A stretch of 64,000 nt of DNA from LSUCC0057 sp048549915 (GTDB lineage: Bacteria; Pseudomonadota; Gammaproteobacteria; Pseudomonadales; Porticoccaceae), in contig JBLYYE010000021.1 of NCBI GenBank assembly GCA_048549915.1, positions 20,527-84,526 of the forward strand, in the 5' to 3' direction. The notes below the pieces were generated by a model. It was not told where the DNA came from and ran no database searches. It worked only from the letters and a program-made list of their open reading frames with translations. The position numbers and the translations under genes were made by a program. Of this stretch, positions 8,001 to 15,709 are shown piece by piece; positions within the stretch are counted from its first letter, which is position 1, and each line of letters opens with the position of its first letter.

Positions 8001-9068
8001 ATGAGACAATTATTGGAGGCTTTATTCGCTAAAATCAGACTGGTCTCACTGTTTTCACTGTTTTTGATAGTCATCTGCAGCTCTACGGCACAGGCCGCTG
8101 TGCAACCACCTATCGCGCCTGGCGCGAGTCTCGATGGTACTTTTACTGTTGATCTTGGCGGCTCAGTAGGCTGGCTTGAAGAGAGACAGGCAGAAGGTAC
8201 ATGGCAGGCAATAAGTGGCTCTTTCGGTCGAGATGAGGTCGCCATAACGGGTCGATCCAACGGCGTTTATTACTACCGTATTGGACAGCTTGGTGCCAAT
8301 TGGTCAACCAGCTACAGCCACAGCATTTCTGTAGTAGTTGGAGCGGCGCCGCCAGATCAAGACAACTCTCACGAGCAGAGTCAATATACATTTGAAGCTC
8401 GCATAGGCGATCTAAATAACGATGGACTCATGGATTTGTTCATTGCGCGTCTGACGGGTGGCGATAAAAATAACGGCGTTATCTACAAAACACTGCTTCT
8501 TCAAGAAGCCACATCTCAACTGGTGCCACTCGCCTCCCCTAGCGAAATCCAGCTCTCCAGAGCTTCGCAATGGCCACTATTAAATGCGCAGATAACACTC
8601 GAGGATATCAATATCGATGGTTACGTTGATTTAATTGTAAACGTCTTTGAGCCCGATAATTCATCCATGCTAGACCAGCTAGTATTCTCTAGCGGCGTAC
8701 TTTTTAATGGCAATGCAAAAGCAGCTACGGCAATAGATAAAGCGCTGGACATGTATCTCGACGACATGTACGGCTGGGCAGCCGATCGAAACTACTTTGA
8801 CGCCGCCGTACAGATCGCTCAAGAGGCGCTTCGTGTAAGTGTATTAGAGTACGTATCGGGTTATTTTCAATGGTGCAGCAGCTATTTTTGCAGCTGGATA
8901 CAAGTGTCCGGCAATATAGGTGTTATCTACCAAAGAGTATTTACTGCTACCCAGCTGAACCAAGCACTGCAGAATGGCTTGTCATTGCACGGCAGTGGTA
9001 ATGGTGACAACTTGTCGGGCTTTGTCGGCGATTGGTATCTCGGGGGGGGGCTGTCTTTACCTCTATAG
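8001..9068 (+). CDS. Secreted toxin-like protein, N-terminal part (ends in frameshift)
   Basis: In the sequence as given this frame encodes 355 residues and stops 16 bases after a run of nine G. Residues 11-32 form a signal peptide, with probable cleavage after AQA. About 38-113 look like a fibronectin type III-like module of the kind seen at the N-terminus of RHS/FG-GAP surface proteins (GVYYYRIGQL). Two FG-GAP or calcium-loop motifs follow, DLNNDGLMD (137-145) and DINIDGYVD (202-210). The ATG at 8001 is preferred to an in-frame GTG at 7992 because GGGGAG lies eight bases upstream. Losing one G joins it to the next frame, giving one 586-residue protein ending at 9762. Exact family not recognised. 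Confidence 0.65.
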   Translation: MRQLLEALFAKIRLVSLFSLFLIVICSSTAQAAVQPPIAPGASLDGTFTVDLGGSVGWLEERQAEGTWQAISGSFGRDEVAITGRSNGVYYYRIGQLGANWSTSYSHSISVVVGAAPPDQDNSHEQSQYTFEARIGDLNNDGLMDLFIARLTGGDKNNGVIYKTLLLQEATSQLVPLASPSEIQLSRASQWPLLNAQITLEDINIDGYVDLIVNVFEPDNSSMLDQLVFSSGVLFNGNAKAATAIDKALDMYLDDMYGWAADRNYFDAAVQIAQEALRVSVLEYVSGYFQWCSSYFCSWIQVSGNIGVIYQRVFTATQLNQALQNGLSLHGSGNGDNLSGFVGDWYLGGGLSLPL

Positions 9069-9762
9069 CAGTGCACTCTGTTACCAGTGGGTAGAGTCTA
9101 ATCGAATTGTGGAGGTTGGCGGCGGCTTTGATGAAGAAAACTACAGCAAAGCAGCCAAAGAGACAGCGGATGCATTTGAGGAAATCAGTCAGATACCTTT
9201 AGACCAAATTAACCAGACTCAAGCAGCTAACGTCACTGAAAAGTTCGCACAACAAATCAATCAGGAGGTGCCACTAGGTAGCGATGAGTACTGCGAAACA
9301 GCTCCAGTTGCCAACAATTTTGTTATAGCAATACCGGCTGTCGTGCCAGTAGCAATAACGTGTGGCAGAATAATTTATAAAGTTGCAAAAATCGTTATCA
9401 AGTTAAAGGTTGTCGAAGAAGCTATAGATTATGAATTTCAGGAAACTATTTTTAGAGTATATGGTGATGAGTCACCCATAGACGGACGATCATGGACGCC
9501 AGTGAATCCGATTATAGTTCCCAATTTTCGGGATGCAGCTGGTTTGCCAAGAGGCAATAGCTGCGAAAAAATGGTCATAGGCATTTTGAAAAGTAGATTA
9601 GGCATGGAGGTGCGGCCTGCATTAGAGTGGGAAGAAAAGAGATATAATTACTATGTAAAAGGTGGATTGACGGAATACTATTTTGAAGACAGAAGTAGGA
9701 CTGATCAATTGACCGGGCAAATTAAATACACTTCAGTCTGGCCAATGGTTCCACCGTGCTAG
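8974..9762 (+). CDS. Secreted toxin-like protein, C-terminal part in shifted frame
   Basis: The biologically meaningful part begins around 9043, where the frame of the upstream gene would continue if the G run were eight long. The ATG at 8974 lies inside the upstream gene, has no ribosome-binding site and is unlikely to be used. A Glu/Ala/Gln-rich helical stretch comes first. It is followed by a hydrophobic segment (residues 115-142 of this frame, NNFVIAIPAVVPVAI) and a C-terminal block of about 85 residues rich in charged and aromatic residues, with GLPRGNSCEKM and a final PPC. A hydrophobic pre-toxin segment followed by a variable C-terminus and small downstream genes is the layout of polymorphic toxins. 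The toxic activity is not recognised. Confidence 0.55.
   Translation: MACHCTAVVMVTTCRALSAIGISGGGCLYLYSSALCYQWVESNRIVEVGGGFDEENYSKAAKETADAFEEISQIPLDQINQTQAANVTEKFAQQINQEVPLGSDEYCETAPVANNFVIAIPAVVPVAITCGRIIYKVAKIVIKLKVVEEAIDYEFQETIFRVYGDESPIDGRSWTPVNPIIVPNFRDAAGLPRGNSCEKMVIGILKSRLGMEVRPALEWEEKRYNYYVKGGLTEYYFEDRSRTDQLTGQIKYTSVWPMVPPC
9042..9050 (+). repeat. Homopolymer run of nine G inside the toxin-like gene
   Basis: Nine consecutive G in the coding strand sit exactly where the open frame changes. With nine G the frame reads GGG three times and stops at 9066-9068; with eight it continues to 9762. Tracts of this type are classic slipped-strand phase-variation switches, but a base-calling error in the assembly or a fixed frameshift would look the same. 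Confidence 0.9.
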
Positions 9763-10331
9763 ATGCGTACCTAATGCACATCAATAGAAATAAGAATATT
9801 AAAAAAGAGCTATCTAATTCACTTTGCGAGACTCAAATGGCCAGATTCGAGTTAACAAATCTTATTGAGGAGCACTCTCTTAATTATATTGGAGGTGATC
9901 TCGGCTTCTATGGGAGCTGGGTAGGCGGCAGACCAGACGCGGGATACGATTTTGAAAGTTTTACGGAAAAAAACGATTGGCTAACGCTAACAGCAAAAAA
10001 TAATAGTGTAATTCTAAAAATACGCCATCCACAAGAGGTCAAAACCTTTCAGGATCGAGTTGATGTTATGTTTGCCAAAGAAATTTATTACTCTTTTGTG
10101 GAGGAAAGTTACTTGAGCAGGCCAGAGCGAGTAAATTGGAAGCGTTTTCAGTCTATCAACGGCAAAGTTTTATACACTACTAATGCCAATGATATCGAGC
10201 GTGTCTATAAAGACTGGTTCAATATCCATCACAATTTCCCTGCCCTTACGTTTCTAAAGCGCGGCGAAGGCGAAGCTTGGGAGAAATGCTACAGCTGCTA
10301 CCCGAAAAATAGTGTGCTCAATAATGATTGA
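9756..10331 (+). CDS. Candidate immunity protein 1
   Basis: Unrecognised soluble protein of up to 191 residues with no signal peptide or membrane segment. It overlaps the end of the toxin-like frame, with GTG at 9756 spanning its TAG. In-frame ATGs at 9774 and 9837 are alternatives. The start at 9837 gives an N-terminus whose length to the FYGSW motif matches the next gene, but no start has a convincing ribosome-binding site. Motifs FYGSW (51-55) and FPALTFL (161-167) recur in the next product, so the two are paralogues. The DNA is markedly AT-rich compared with the flanking core genes. Position directly after a polymorphic-toxin-like C-terminus suggests an immunity role; this is inference. 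Confidence 0.5.
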   Translation: MLDAYLMHINRNKNIKKELSNSLCETQMARFELTNLIEEHSLNYIGGDLGFYGSWVGGRPDAGYDFESFTEKNDWLTLTAKNNSVILKIRHPQEVKTFQDRVDVMFAKEIYYSFVEESYLSRPERVNWKRFQSINGKVLYTTNANDIERVYKDWFNIHHNFPALTFLKRGEGEAWEKCYSCYPKNSVLNND

Positions 10332-10761
10332 ACTAGCACAGAAGCTGGCGCAACTACCCGAGGAGTTCAACCGATGTCGGTTGGCGTTTTACGGCAGCTG
10401 GCTCAACGAGCCCCTTACGTTGTTTGGGATCGGCGATTATGGCGAAGAGCTTGGCCTCTATTTTCATGGGCAACTTGACTTGTTTGCGAGGGGAATCACA
10501 GGGTATGGCTGGTATGCCAACCGATTTGAATTACAAAACTGCGAGGGGCTCTATCTGTCACTGCGCTTTAGTTATCGTAAGAGCAAAGTACTTCACGGAT
10601 ACCTCAACCCAGCGTCAGGTGAGTACGAGCACTTCGATGAAACTCTACTGCCACCGCTGCCAATACGCTCTGGCTTCCCCGCTCTCACGCTACTTTGGGA
10701 CAGAGACCCCAACTGGTGCTGGGAGAGTGATAACCTGCAACCTTTACAGCAGTGGCCATAA
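10324..10761 (+). CDS. Candidate immunity protein 2 (paralogue of the previous gene)
   Basis: A 145-residue protein starting at the ATG at 10324, which overlaps the previous stop by eight bases. A longer GTG start at 10312 is possible. FYGSW (22-26) and FPALTLL (118-124) match the motifs of the preceding gene in the same order and at similar spacing (96 against 110 residues). The region between them is rich in Gly and aromatic residues (GLYFHG, YGWYANRFEL). No signal peptide. Base composition is closer to the core genome than that of its paralogue. A tandem immunity-like pair after one toxin is common in polymorphic-toxin loci; the family is not identified. Confidence 0.5.
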   Translation: MIELAQKLAQLPEEFNRCRLAFYGSWLNEPLTLFGIGDYGEELGLYFHGQLDLFARGITGYGWYANRFELQNCEGLYLSLRFSYRKSKVLHGYLNPASGEYEHFDETLLPPLPIRSGFPALTLLWDRDPNWCWESDNLQPLQQWP

Positions 10762-10779
10762 GCCCTGCCTAAAAAGACT

Positions 10780-10801
10780 AAACCCCGGCAAGCCGGGGTT
10801 T
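10780..10801. terminator. Bidirectional terminator between cassette and suc operon
   Basis: A ten-base-pair hairpin, AAACCCCGGC with GCCGGGGTTT, lies between the convergent candidate immunity gene and sucD. On the reverse strand it runs into TTTAGTCTTTTT, so it mainly serves the sdh/suc run and may also end the rightward cassette. Confidence 0.75.
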
Positions 10802-10848
10802 AATAGGGTTGCGCTAGATTTTGCCTAACGCGTTTAGGCTTTGAGCTA

Positions 10849-11721
10849 TTACCAACCGGTCAGCTCTTTCAGGCCATTGCCGATATCCGCCAAGCTGCGA
10901 ACGGTTTTAACACCGGCATCTTGCAGCGCAGCAAACTTCTCATCTGCTGTACCTTTACCGCCAGAGATGATCGCGCCGGCGTGACCCATACGTTTACCGG
11001 CAGGTGCAGTTACACCGGCAATGTAGGAGACTACAGGCTTGGTGACGTTAGCTTTAATATAAGCCGCCGCCTCTTCTTCTGCGGTGCCGCCAATTTCGCC
11101 GATCATCACAATCGCTTCGGTAGCGGGGTCTTTTTCGAACATTTCAAGAATGTCGATAAAGTTAGAGCCGGGGATCGGATCGCCGCCGATACCCACACAG
11201 GTTGATTGGCCAAAACCGAAATCGGTCGTTTGCTTGACCGCTTCGTAAGTGAGGGTGCCTGAGCGCGACACAATACCCACTTTGCCGGGCAGGTGAATGT
11301 GGCCGGGCATAATGCCGATTTTGCATTCGCCTGGGGTGATAACGCCTGGGCAGTTGGGGCCGATTAGGCGAACGCCTAGCTCGTCGCACTTAACTTTGCA
11401 CTCGAGCATATCCAGCGTGGGAATACCTTCGGTGATACAGACAATCAGCTGAATACCTGAATTGGCCGCTTCGAGGATAGAGTCTTTACAGAAAGGTGCA
11501 GGAACATAGATAACCGAAGCTTCGGCACCAGTGGCGGCGACGGCGTCGGCAACGGTATTGAATACTGGCAGGCCGAGGTGGGTCGTGCCGCCTTTGCCTG
11601 GAGTAACACCGCCAACCATTTTTGTGCCGTACTCGATCGCTTGTTCAGAGTGGAATGTACCCTGCCCGCCAGTAAAACCTTGGCAGATCACTTTGGTCTC
11701 TTTATTGATCAGAATAGCCAT
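10849..11721 (-). CDS. sucD: Succinyl-CoA synthetase alpha subunit
   Basis: Alpha subunit of the enzyme that converts succinyl-CoA to succinate with formation of ATP or GTP. The CoA-binding Rossmann part contains GFTGGQGTFHSEQAI near residue 16, and the phosphohistidine site is GHAGAIISGG with His247. The 290-residue length is normal. It begins two bases after the sucC stop and is the last gene of the sdh-suc run, followed by a strong hairpin. Confidence 0.98.
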   Translation of the reverse strand: MAILINKETKVICQGFTGGQGTFHSEQAIEYGTKMVGGVTPGKGGTTHLGLPVFNTVADAVAATGAEASVIYVPAPFCKDSILEAANSGIQLIVCITEGIPTLDMLECKVKCDELGVRLIGPNCPGVITPGECKIGIMPGHIHLPGKVGIVSRSGTLTYEAVKQTTDFGFGQSTCVGIGGDPIPGSNFIDILEMFEKDPATEAIVMIGEIGGTAEEEAAAYIKANVTKPVVSYIAGVTAPAGKRMGHAGAIISGGKGTADEKFAALQDAGVKTVRSLADIGNGLKELTGW

Positions 11722-11723
11722 GC

Positions 11724-12890
11724 TTATTTGCCCTCCGCTGCGGCAACTACTTTTTCTGCAGCATCTGTCAGGCTTGTTGCGGCGATGATTGCCAGCCCAG
11801 ACTCAGCCAATTTTTGCGTGCCCAGTTCGGCGTTGTTACCTTCGAGACGGACAACTACCGGCACCTGTACACCCACCTCTTCTACTGCGCCGATAACGCC
11901 TTCGGCGATCAGATCACAGCGCACGATACCGCCAAAGATGTTGATCAGTACCGCTTTTACGTTGCTGTCAGAGAGAATAATTTTAAACGCTTCAACCACA
12001 CGCTCTTTGGTCGCGCCACCACCTACATCGAGGAAGTTAGCCGGTTCGCCACCGTGTAGTTTAACGATGTCCATGGTACCCATGGCCAGGCCTGCGCCGT
12101 TGACCATGCAGCCAATGTTGCCGTCTAGTGCAACATAATTAAGATCCCATGCAGCAGCGTGAGCTTCGCGGGCATCTTCTTGGCTTGGATCGTGGAACTC
12201 TTTAAGTTTGGGTTGGCGATACATGGCATTGCCATCGATACCAATTTTGGCATCCAAGCAGTGCAGGTTGCCCTGCTCGGTGATAACCAGCGGGTTAATC
12301 TCCAAGAGAGCCATATCGTAGTCTTGGAACAATTTAGCCAAGCCCAAGAAAATGTGCACGAACTGCTTGATGTTCTCGCCTTGCAGACCGAGCTTAAAAG
12401 CGAGCTCGCGGCCTTGGTAAGGCTGCGCGCCGGTCAGTGGATCAACTTCTACTTTGAGGATCTTTTCTGGCGTCTCTTCGGCAACTTTCTCGATCTCTAC
12501 ACCGCCTTCGGTGGAGGCCATGAAAACAATGCGGCGAGTTGAGCGATCAACCACAGCACCGAGGTAGAGCTCATCGGCGATGTCGGTGCAGGTCTCGACC
12601 AAAATACGGCTGACAGGCTGACCAGCAGCATCAGTTTGGTAGGTAACCAGGTTTTTTCCCAGCCACTGGCGAGCGAAAGCTTCGATTTCGTCTTTGCTGG
12701 TAACCAGCTTAACGCCACCCGCTTTACCGCGACCACCGGCGTGTACTTGGGCCTTAACTACCCATTGGCCACCGCCGATAACATCGGCCGCTGCGACCGC
12801 TTCTTGGACTGTTTCAGCTGCAATGCCTTTAGAGACAGGCAGGCCGTATTCGGCGAACAGCTGTTTCCCCTGGTATTCATGGAGATTCAT
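11724..12890 (-). CDS. sucC: Succinyl-CoA synthetase beta subunit
   Basis: ATP-grasp subunit that binds nucleotide and succinate. The N-terminus MNLHEYQGKQLFAEYGLPV is characteristic, and the ATP-grasp core has VVKAQVHAGGRGKAGGVK. The C-terminal GGIVRCDLIAEGVI belongs to the ligase domain. The frame is open to 12935, but the ATG at 12890 matches the family N-terminus and has GGAAG seven bases upstream, giving 388 residues, as in E. coli. The 72-base gap after lpd shows no terminator, so it is probably co-transcribed with the genes before it. Confidence 0.98.
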   Translation of the reverse strand: MNLHEYQGKQLFAEYGLPVSKGIAAETVQEAVAAADVIGGGQWVVKAQVHAGGRGKAGGVKLVTSKDEIEAFARQWLGKNLVTYQTDAAGQPVSRILVETCTDIADELYLGAVVDRSTRRIVFMASTEGGVEIEKVAEETPEKILKVEVDPLTGAQPYQGRELAFKLGLQGENIKQFVHIFLGLAKLFQDYDMALLEINPLVITEQGNLHCLDAKIGIDGNAMYRQPKLKEFHDPSQEDAREAHAAAWDLNYVALDGNIGCMVNGAGLAMGTMDIVKLHGGEPANFLDVGGGATKERVVEAFKIILSDSNVKAVLINIFGGIVRCDLIAEGVIGAVEEVGVQVPVVVRLEGNNAELGTQKLAESGLAIIAATSLTDAAEKVVAAAEGK

Positions 12891-12962
12891 ATCAACTTCC
12901 CGTAAACAAGTGAACAAAGTGCTGGCGCGTTGCACGCAGCGATAAAACTCCTAAAGCGCTAC

Positions 12963-14420
12963 TTAACGACGTTTGCGGTTGGCAATATGAATTGCATTGC
13001 CATTGACCGCTAGAGCCGCTTCGTGAACCGCTTCAGAGAGCGTCGGGTGACCAAATACAGTCATACCCAAATCTTCTGCGCTGGAGCCAAATTCCATCGC
13101 AATCGCCACTTGTTGAACCAGATCAGCGGCGCTGGGGCCGACAATATGGGCTCCCAAAATGCGATCTGTTTCTGCGTGAGCGATAATTTTCACCATCCCA
13201 TCAGTATCGTTGGCAGCCATTGCACGGCCACTGGCAGCGAAGGGGAAGGTACCGACATTGTAGGGCTCACCGGCAGCTTTAACCTGCTCTTCGGTCCGCC
13301 CTACTGAGGCGACTTCTGGGTGAGTATATATAACGTTGGGGATAATATCGTAGTTCAATTGGGCCTTGTGGCCAGCGATTCGCTCCGCCACCATCACGCC
13401 CTCTTCTGAGCCTTTGTGCGCCAACATGGGGCCGCGCACCAGGTCACCCACTGCCCATACACCGGGGGCATTGGTTTCACACTGGTCATTGACGAACACG
13501 CAACCGCGCTCGTCAAGCTGCACACCGCTGTCTGCCGCCAGCAAACCGTCGGTGTAGGCACGACGGCCGACACAGACAATTAACTTATCGAAGAGCTCGG
13601 TGTGTTCGCCACCGTCATTGCTCTGATAGGTCACTTCTACTTGACGTTTAGCGCCTTTACCGACCACGTTAGTGCCCACCACTCGGGCACCGAGCCGGAT
13701 GTCGAGGCCTTGCTTGGCAAAGATTTTTTTAGTCTCTTTGGCGATAGCTTTGTCCATAATGGCCAAGAAATCGTCCAGCGCCTCAAGCAGCACAACGTCT
13801 GATCCAAGACGGTTCCAAACTGAACCCAACTCGAGGCCGATCACACCGGCACCGATAACACCTAAACGGCCGGGCACGGCATCAATTTCTAGGGCACCGG
13901 TAGAGTCCAAAATAACTTCGTTATCGACCGGAGCGACCGGGATATCGATTGGGCGCGAACCGGTGGCCAAAATGACATTTTTCGCGGCTAGCTGTTCAAC
14001 GCTGCCGTCGGTGGCCGTAAATTCGACAACCGAACCGGCGAGCAGTTTACCGGTACCATAAAGTGCATCGACACCGTTGGCTTTGAACAAACCGGCAATG
14101 CCGCCGGTCAGCTGATCGATGATTTTGTTTTTGCGCGCCAGCATGGCGGCGATATCAATTTTAACGCCATCGGCCGCAATACCGTGTACGCCCAGATCGT
14201 GGGCAGCCTCATGGTATTTATAGGAGCTGTCGAGCAAGGCTTTGGAGGGGATACAACCTACGTTCAAGCAGGTGCCGCCATTGACACCTTTGCCTTCGTG
14301 GTTTTGCCATTTTTCAATACAGGCTGTCTTTAGACCGAGCTGAGCGGCGCGAATAGCGGCGACGTAACCTGCCGGGCCACTGCCAATGACGACAACATCG
14401 TACTCTTTTACTTCACTCAT
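12963..14420 (-). CDS. lpd: Dihydrolipoamide dehydrogenase (E3)
   Basis: Flavoprotein that reoxidises dihydrolipoyl groups of 2-oxo-acid dehydrogenase complexes and reduces NAD+. The FAD-binding VIGSGPAGYVAAIRAAQLG lies at 11-29. The redox disulfide is GGTCLNVGCIPSK with Cys51 and Cys56. NAD binding is LGVIGAGVIGLELGSVW, and the C-terminal catalytic region has HPTLSEAVHEAAL. The length of 485 residues is normal. Its place between sucB and sucC makes it the E3 of the 2-oxoglutarate dehydrogenase complex, as in pseudomonads; it may also serve other complexes. Confidence 0.97.
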   Translation of the reverse strand: MSEVKEYDVVVIGSGPAGYVAAIRAAQLGLKTACIEKWQNHEGKGVNGGTCLNVGCIPSKALLDSSYKYHEAAHDLGVHGIAADGVKIDIAAMLARKNKIIDQLTGGIAGLFKANGVDALYGTGKLLAGSVVEFTATDGSVEQLAAKNVILATGSRPIDIPVAPVDNEVILDSTGALEIDAVPGRLGVIGAGVIGLELGSVWNRLGSDVVLLEALDDFLAIMDKAIAKETKKIFAKQGLDIRLGARVVGTNVVGKGAKRQVEVTYQSNDGGEHTELFDKLIVCVGRRAYTDGLLAADSGVQLDERGCVFVNDQCETNAPGVWAVGDLVRGPMLAHKGSEEGVMVAERIAGHKAQLNYDIIPNVIYTHPEVASVGRTEEQVKAAGEPYNVGTFPFAASGRAMAANDTDGMVKIIAHAETDRILGAHIVGPSAADLVQQVAIAMEFGSSAEDLGMTVFGHPTLSEAVHEAALAVNGNAIHIANRKRR

Positions 14421-14453
14421 AACTTTCCTCGAACTGTTTGCTGGGTCAATTGA

Positions 14454-15653
14454 TCAGATTTCTAGCAGTATTTTAGCTGGGTTTTCGATCATCTCTTTGA
14501 TCGCAACCAAGAATTGCACCGCTTCTTTGCCATCAATTAAGCGATGATCGTAAGAGAGTGCCAGATACATCATCGGCCGAATGACGACTTGGCCATCGAC
14601 GGCAATCGGACGATCTTGGATTTTGTGCATACCCAAGATAGCTGTCTGCGGCGGGTTGATAATGGGCGTTGATAGCAGCGAGCCGAATACACCGCCGTTG
14701 GTGATGGTAAACGTACCGCCGCTCATCTCTTCGATAGAGAGTTTGCCTTCGCGGGCTTTCATAGCGTATTCGTAGACGCCGCCTTCGATATCCGCCACGC
14801 TCATGTTCTCGGCGTTGCGCAATACTGGCACGACCAAACCGCGCTCAGAAGAGACCGCGACACCAACATCCTGGTAACCGTGGTAGACAATGTCATTGCC
14901 GTCGATAGAGGCATTGACTGAAGGGTAGCGTTTGAGTGCCTCTACCGCTGCTTTAACAAACAGCCCCATGAAGCCCAGTCGGGTTCCGTTGTGAGTTTTT
15001 TCGAACTGCTCTTTAAACTGCTTGCGCAGATCCATCAATGCGGACATATCCACTTCGTTAAAAGTGGTCAGCGATGCCGTATTTTGTGTCACCTCGAGCA
15101 GTCGCTCAGCGATGCGCTTGCGCATACGAGTCATGGGCACGCGCTTCTCTACACGCTCGCCGGCAGCGGCCAGGTCAGCTGGTAGGGCTGCCGGAGCCGC
15201 AGCGGGCGCCGGTGCTGGAGCAGCCGGGGCGGCTTGATGGTTGAGCACATCCTCTTTAGTGATGCGACCACCTTTACCACTGCCGGAGACAGTAGCGAGA
15301 TCAATACCGCGCTCTTCGGCCAGTTTTTTCGCTGCAGGGTTTACCTGGGCATCGCCAGCAGCTGCGGGTGCAGCAGCTTGTGCCGGTGCAGCGGCGGGTT
15401 GAGGTGCTGCTGCAGCGCCCTCTTCCAGCTTTGCAATGAGCTGGCCGCTCTGAACGGTATCACCCTCGGCTGCCAACACTTCGCTGAGCACACCGTCAGC
15501 CGGTGCAACCACTTCGAGCACGACTTTATCGGTTTCGATATCGACCAACAGTTCATCGCGCGACACCTGCTCGCCCGGCTGCTTGTGCCAAGTGGCCAAA
15601 GAGCCCTCTTGAACGGACTCGGGGAAGGTCGGTGCCTTAATTTCAATTGCCAT
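14454..15653 (-). CDS. sucB: Dihydrolipoyllysine succinyltransferase (E2 of 2-oxoglutarate dehydrogenase)
   Basis: Core acyltransferase of the complex. An N-terminal lipoyl domain carries the lipoylated Lys43 in ETDKVVLEV. An Ala/Pro-rich linker precedes the E3/E1-binding domain (about 100-138, PAAKKLAEERGIDL and GKGGRITKEDVL), and a second Ala/Pro linker leads to the catalytic domain with DHRLIDG (His370, Asp374). The length of 399 residues suits a single-lipoyl SucB. AGGAA precedes the ATG. It lies 56 bases after sucA. Confidence 0.97.
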   Translation of the reverse strand: MAIEIKAPTFPESVQEGSLATWHKQPGEQVSRDELLVDIETDKVVLEVVAPADGVLSEVLAAEGDTVQSGQLIAKLEEGAAAAPQPAAAPAQAAAPAAAGDAQVNPAAKKLAEERGIDLATVSGSGKGGRITKEDVLNHQAAPAAPAPAPAAAPAALPADLAAAGERVEKRVPMTRMRKRIAERLLEVTQNTASLTTFNEVDMSALMDLRKQFKEQFEKTHNGTRLGFMGLFVKAAVEALKRYPSVNASIDGNDIVYHGYQDVGVAVSSERGLVVPVLRNAENMSVADIEGGVYEYAMKAREGKLSIEEMSGGTFTITNGGVFGSLLSTPIINPPQTAILGMHKIQDRPIAVDGQVVIRPMMYLALSYDHRLIDGKEAVQFLVAIKEMIENPAKILLEI

Positions 15654-15709
15654 GATTAATTTCCTATTACTGGGCAGTGATTTGTTATTTAAATTAGATT
15701 TTTGGCAGC

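Noticed and set aside
8974..9042. Independent start of the C-terminal toxin-like frame at ATG 8974
   Set aside because: The ATG lies within the upstream gene without a ribosome-binding site, and the first 23 residues do not look like the rest. A frameshift at the G run explains the data better.
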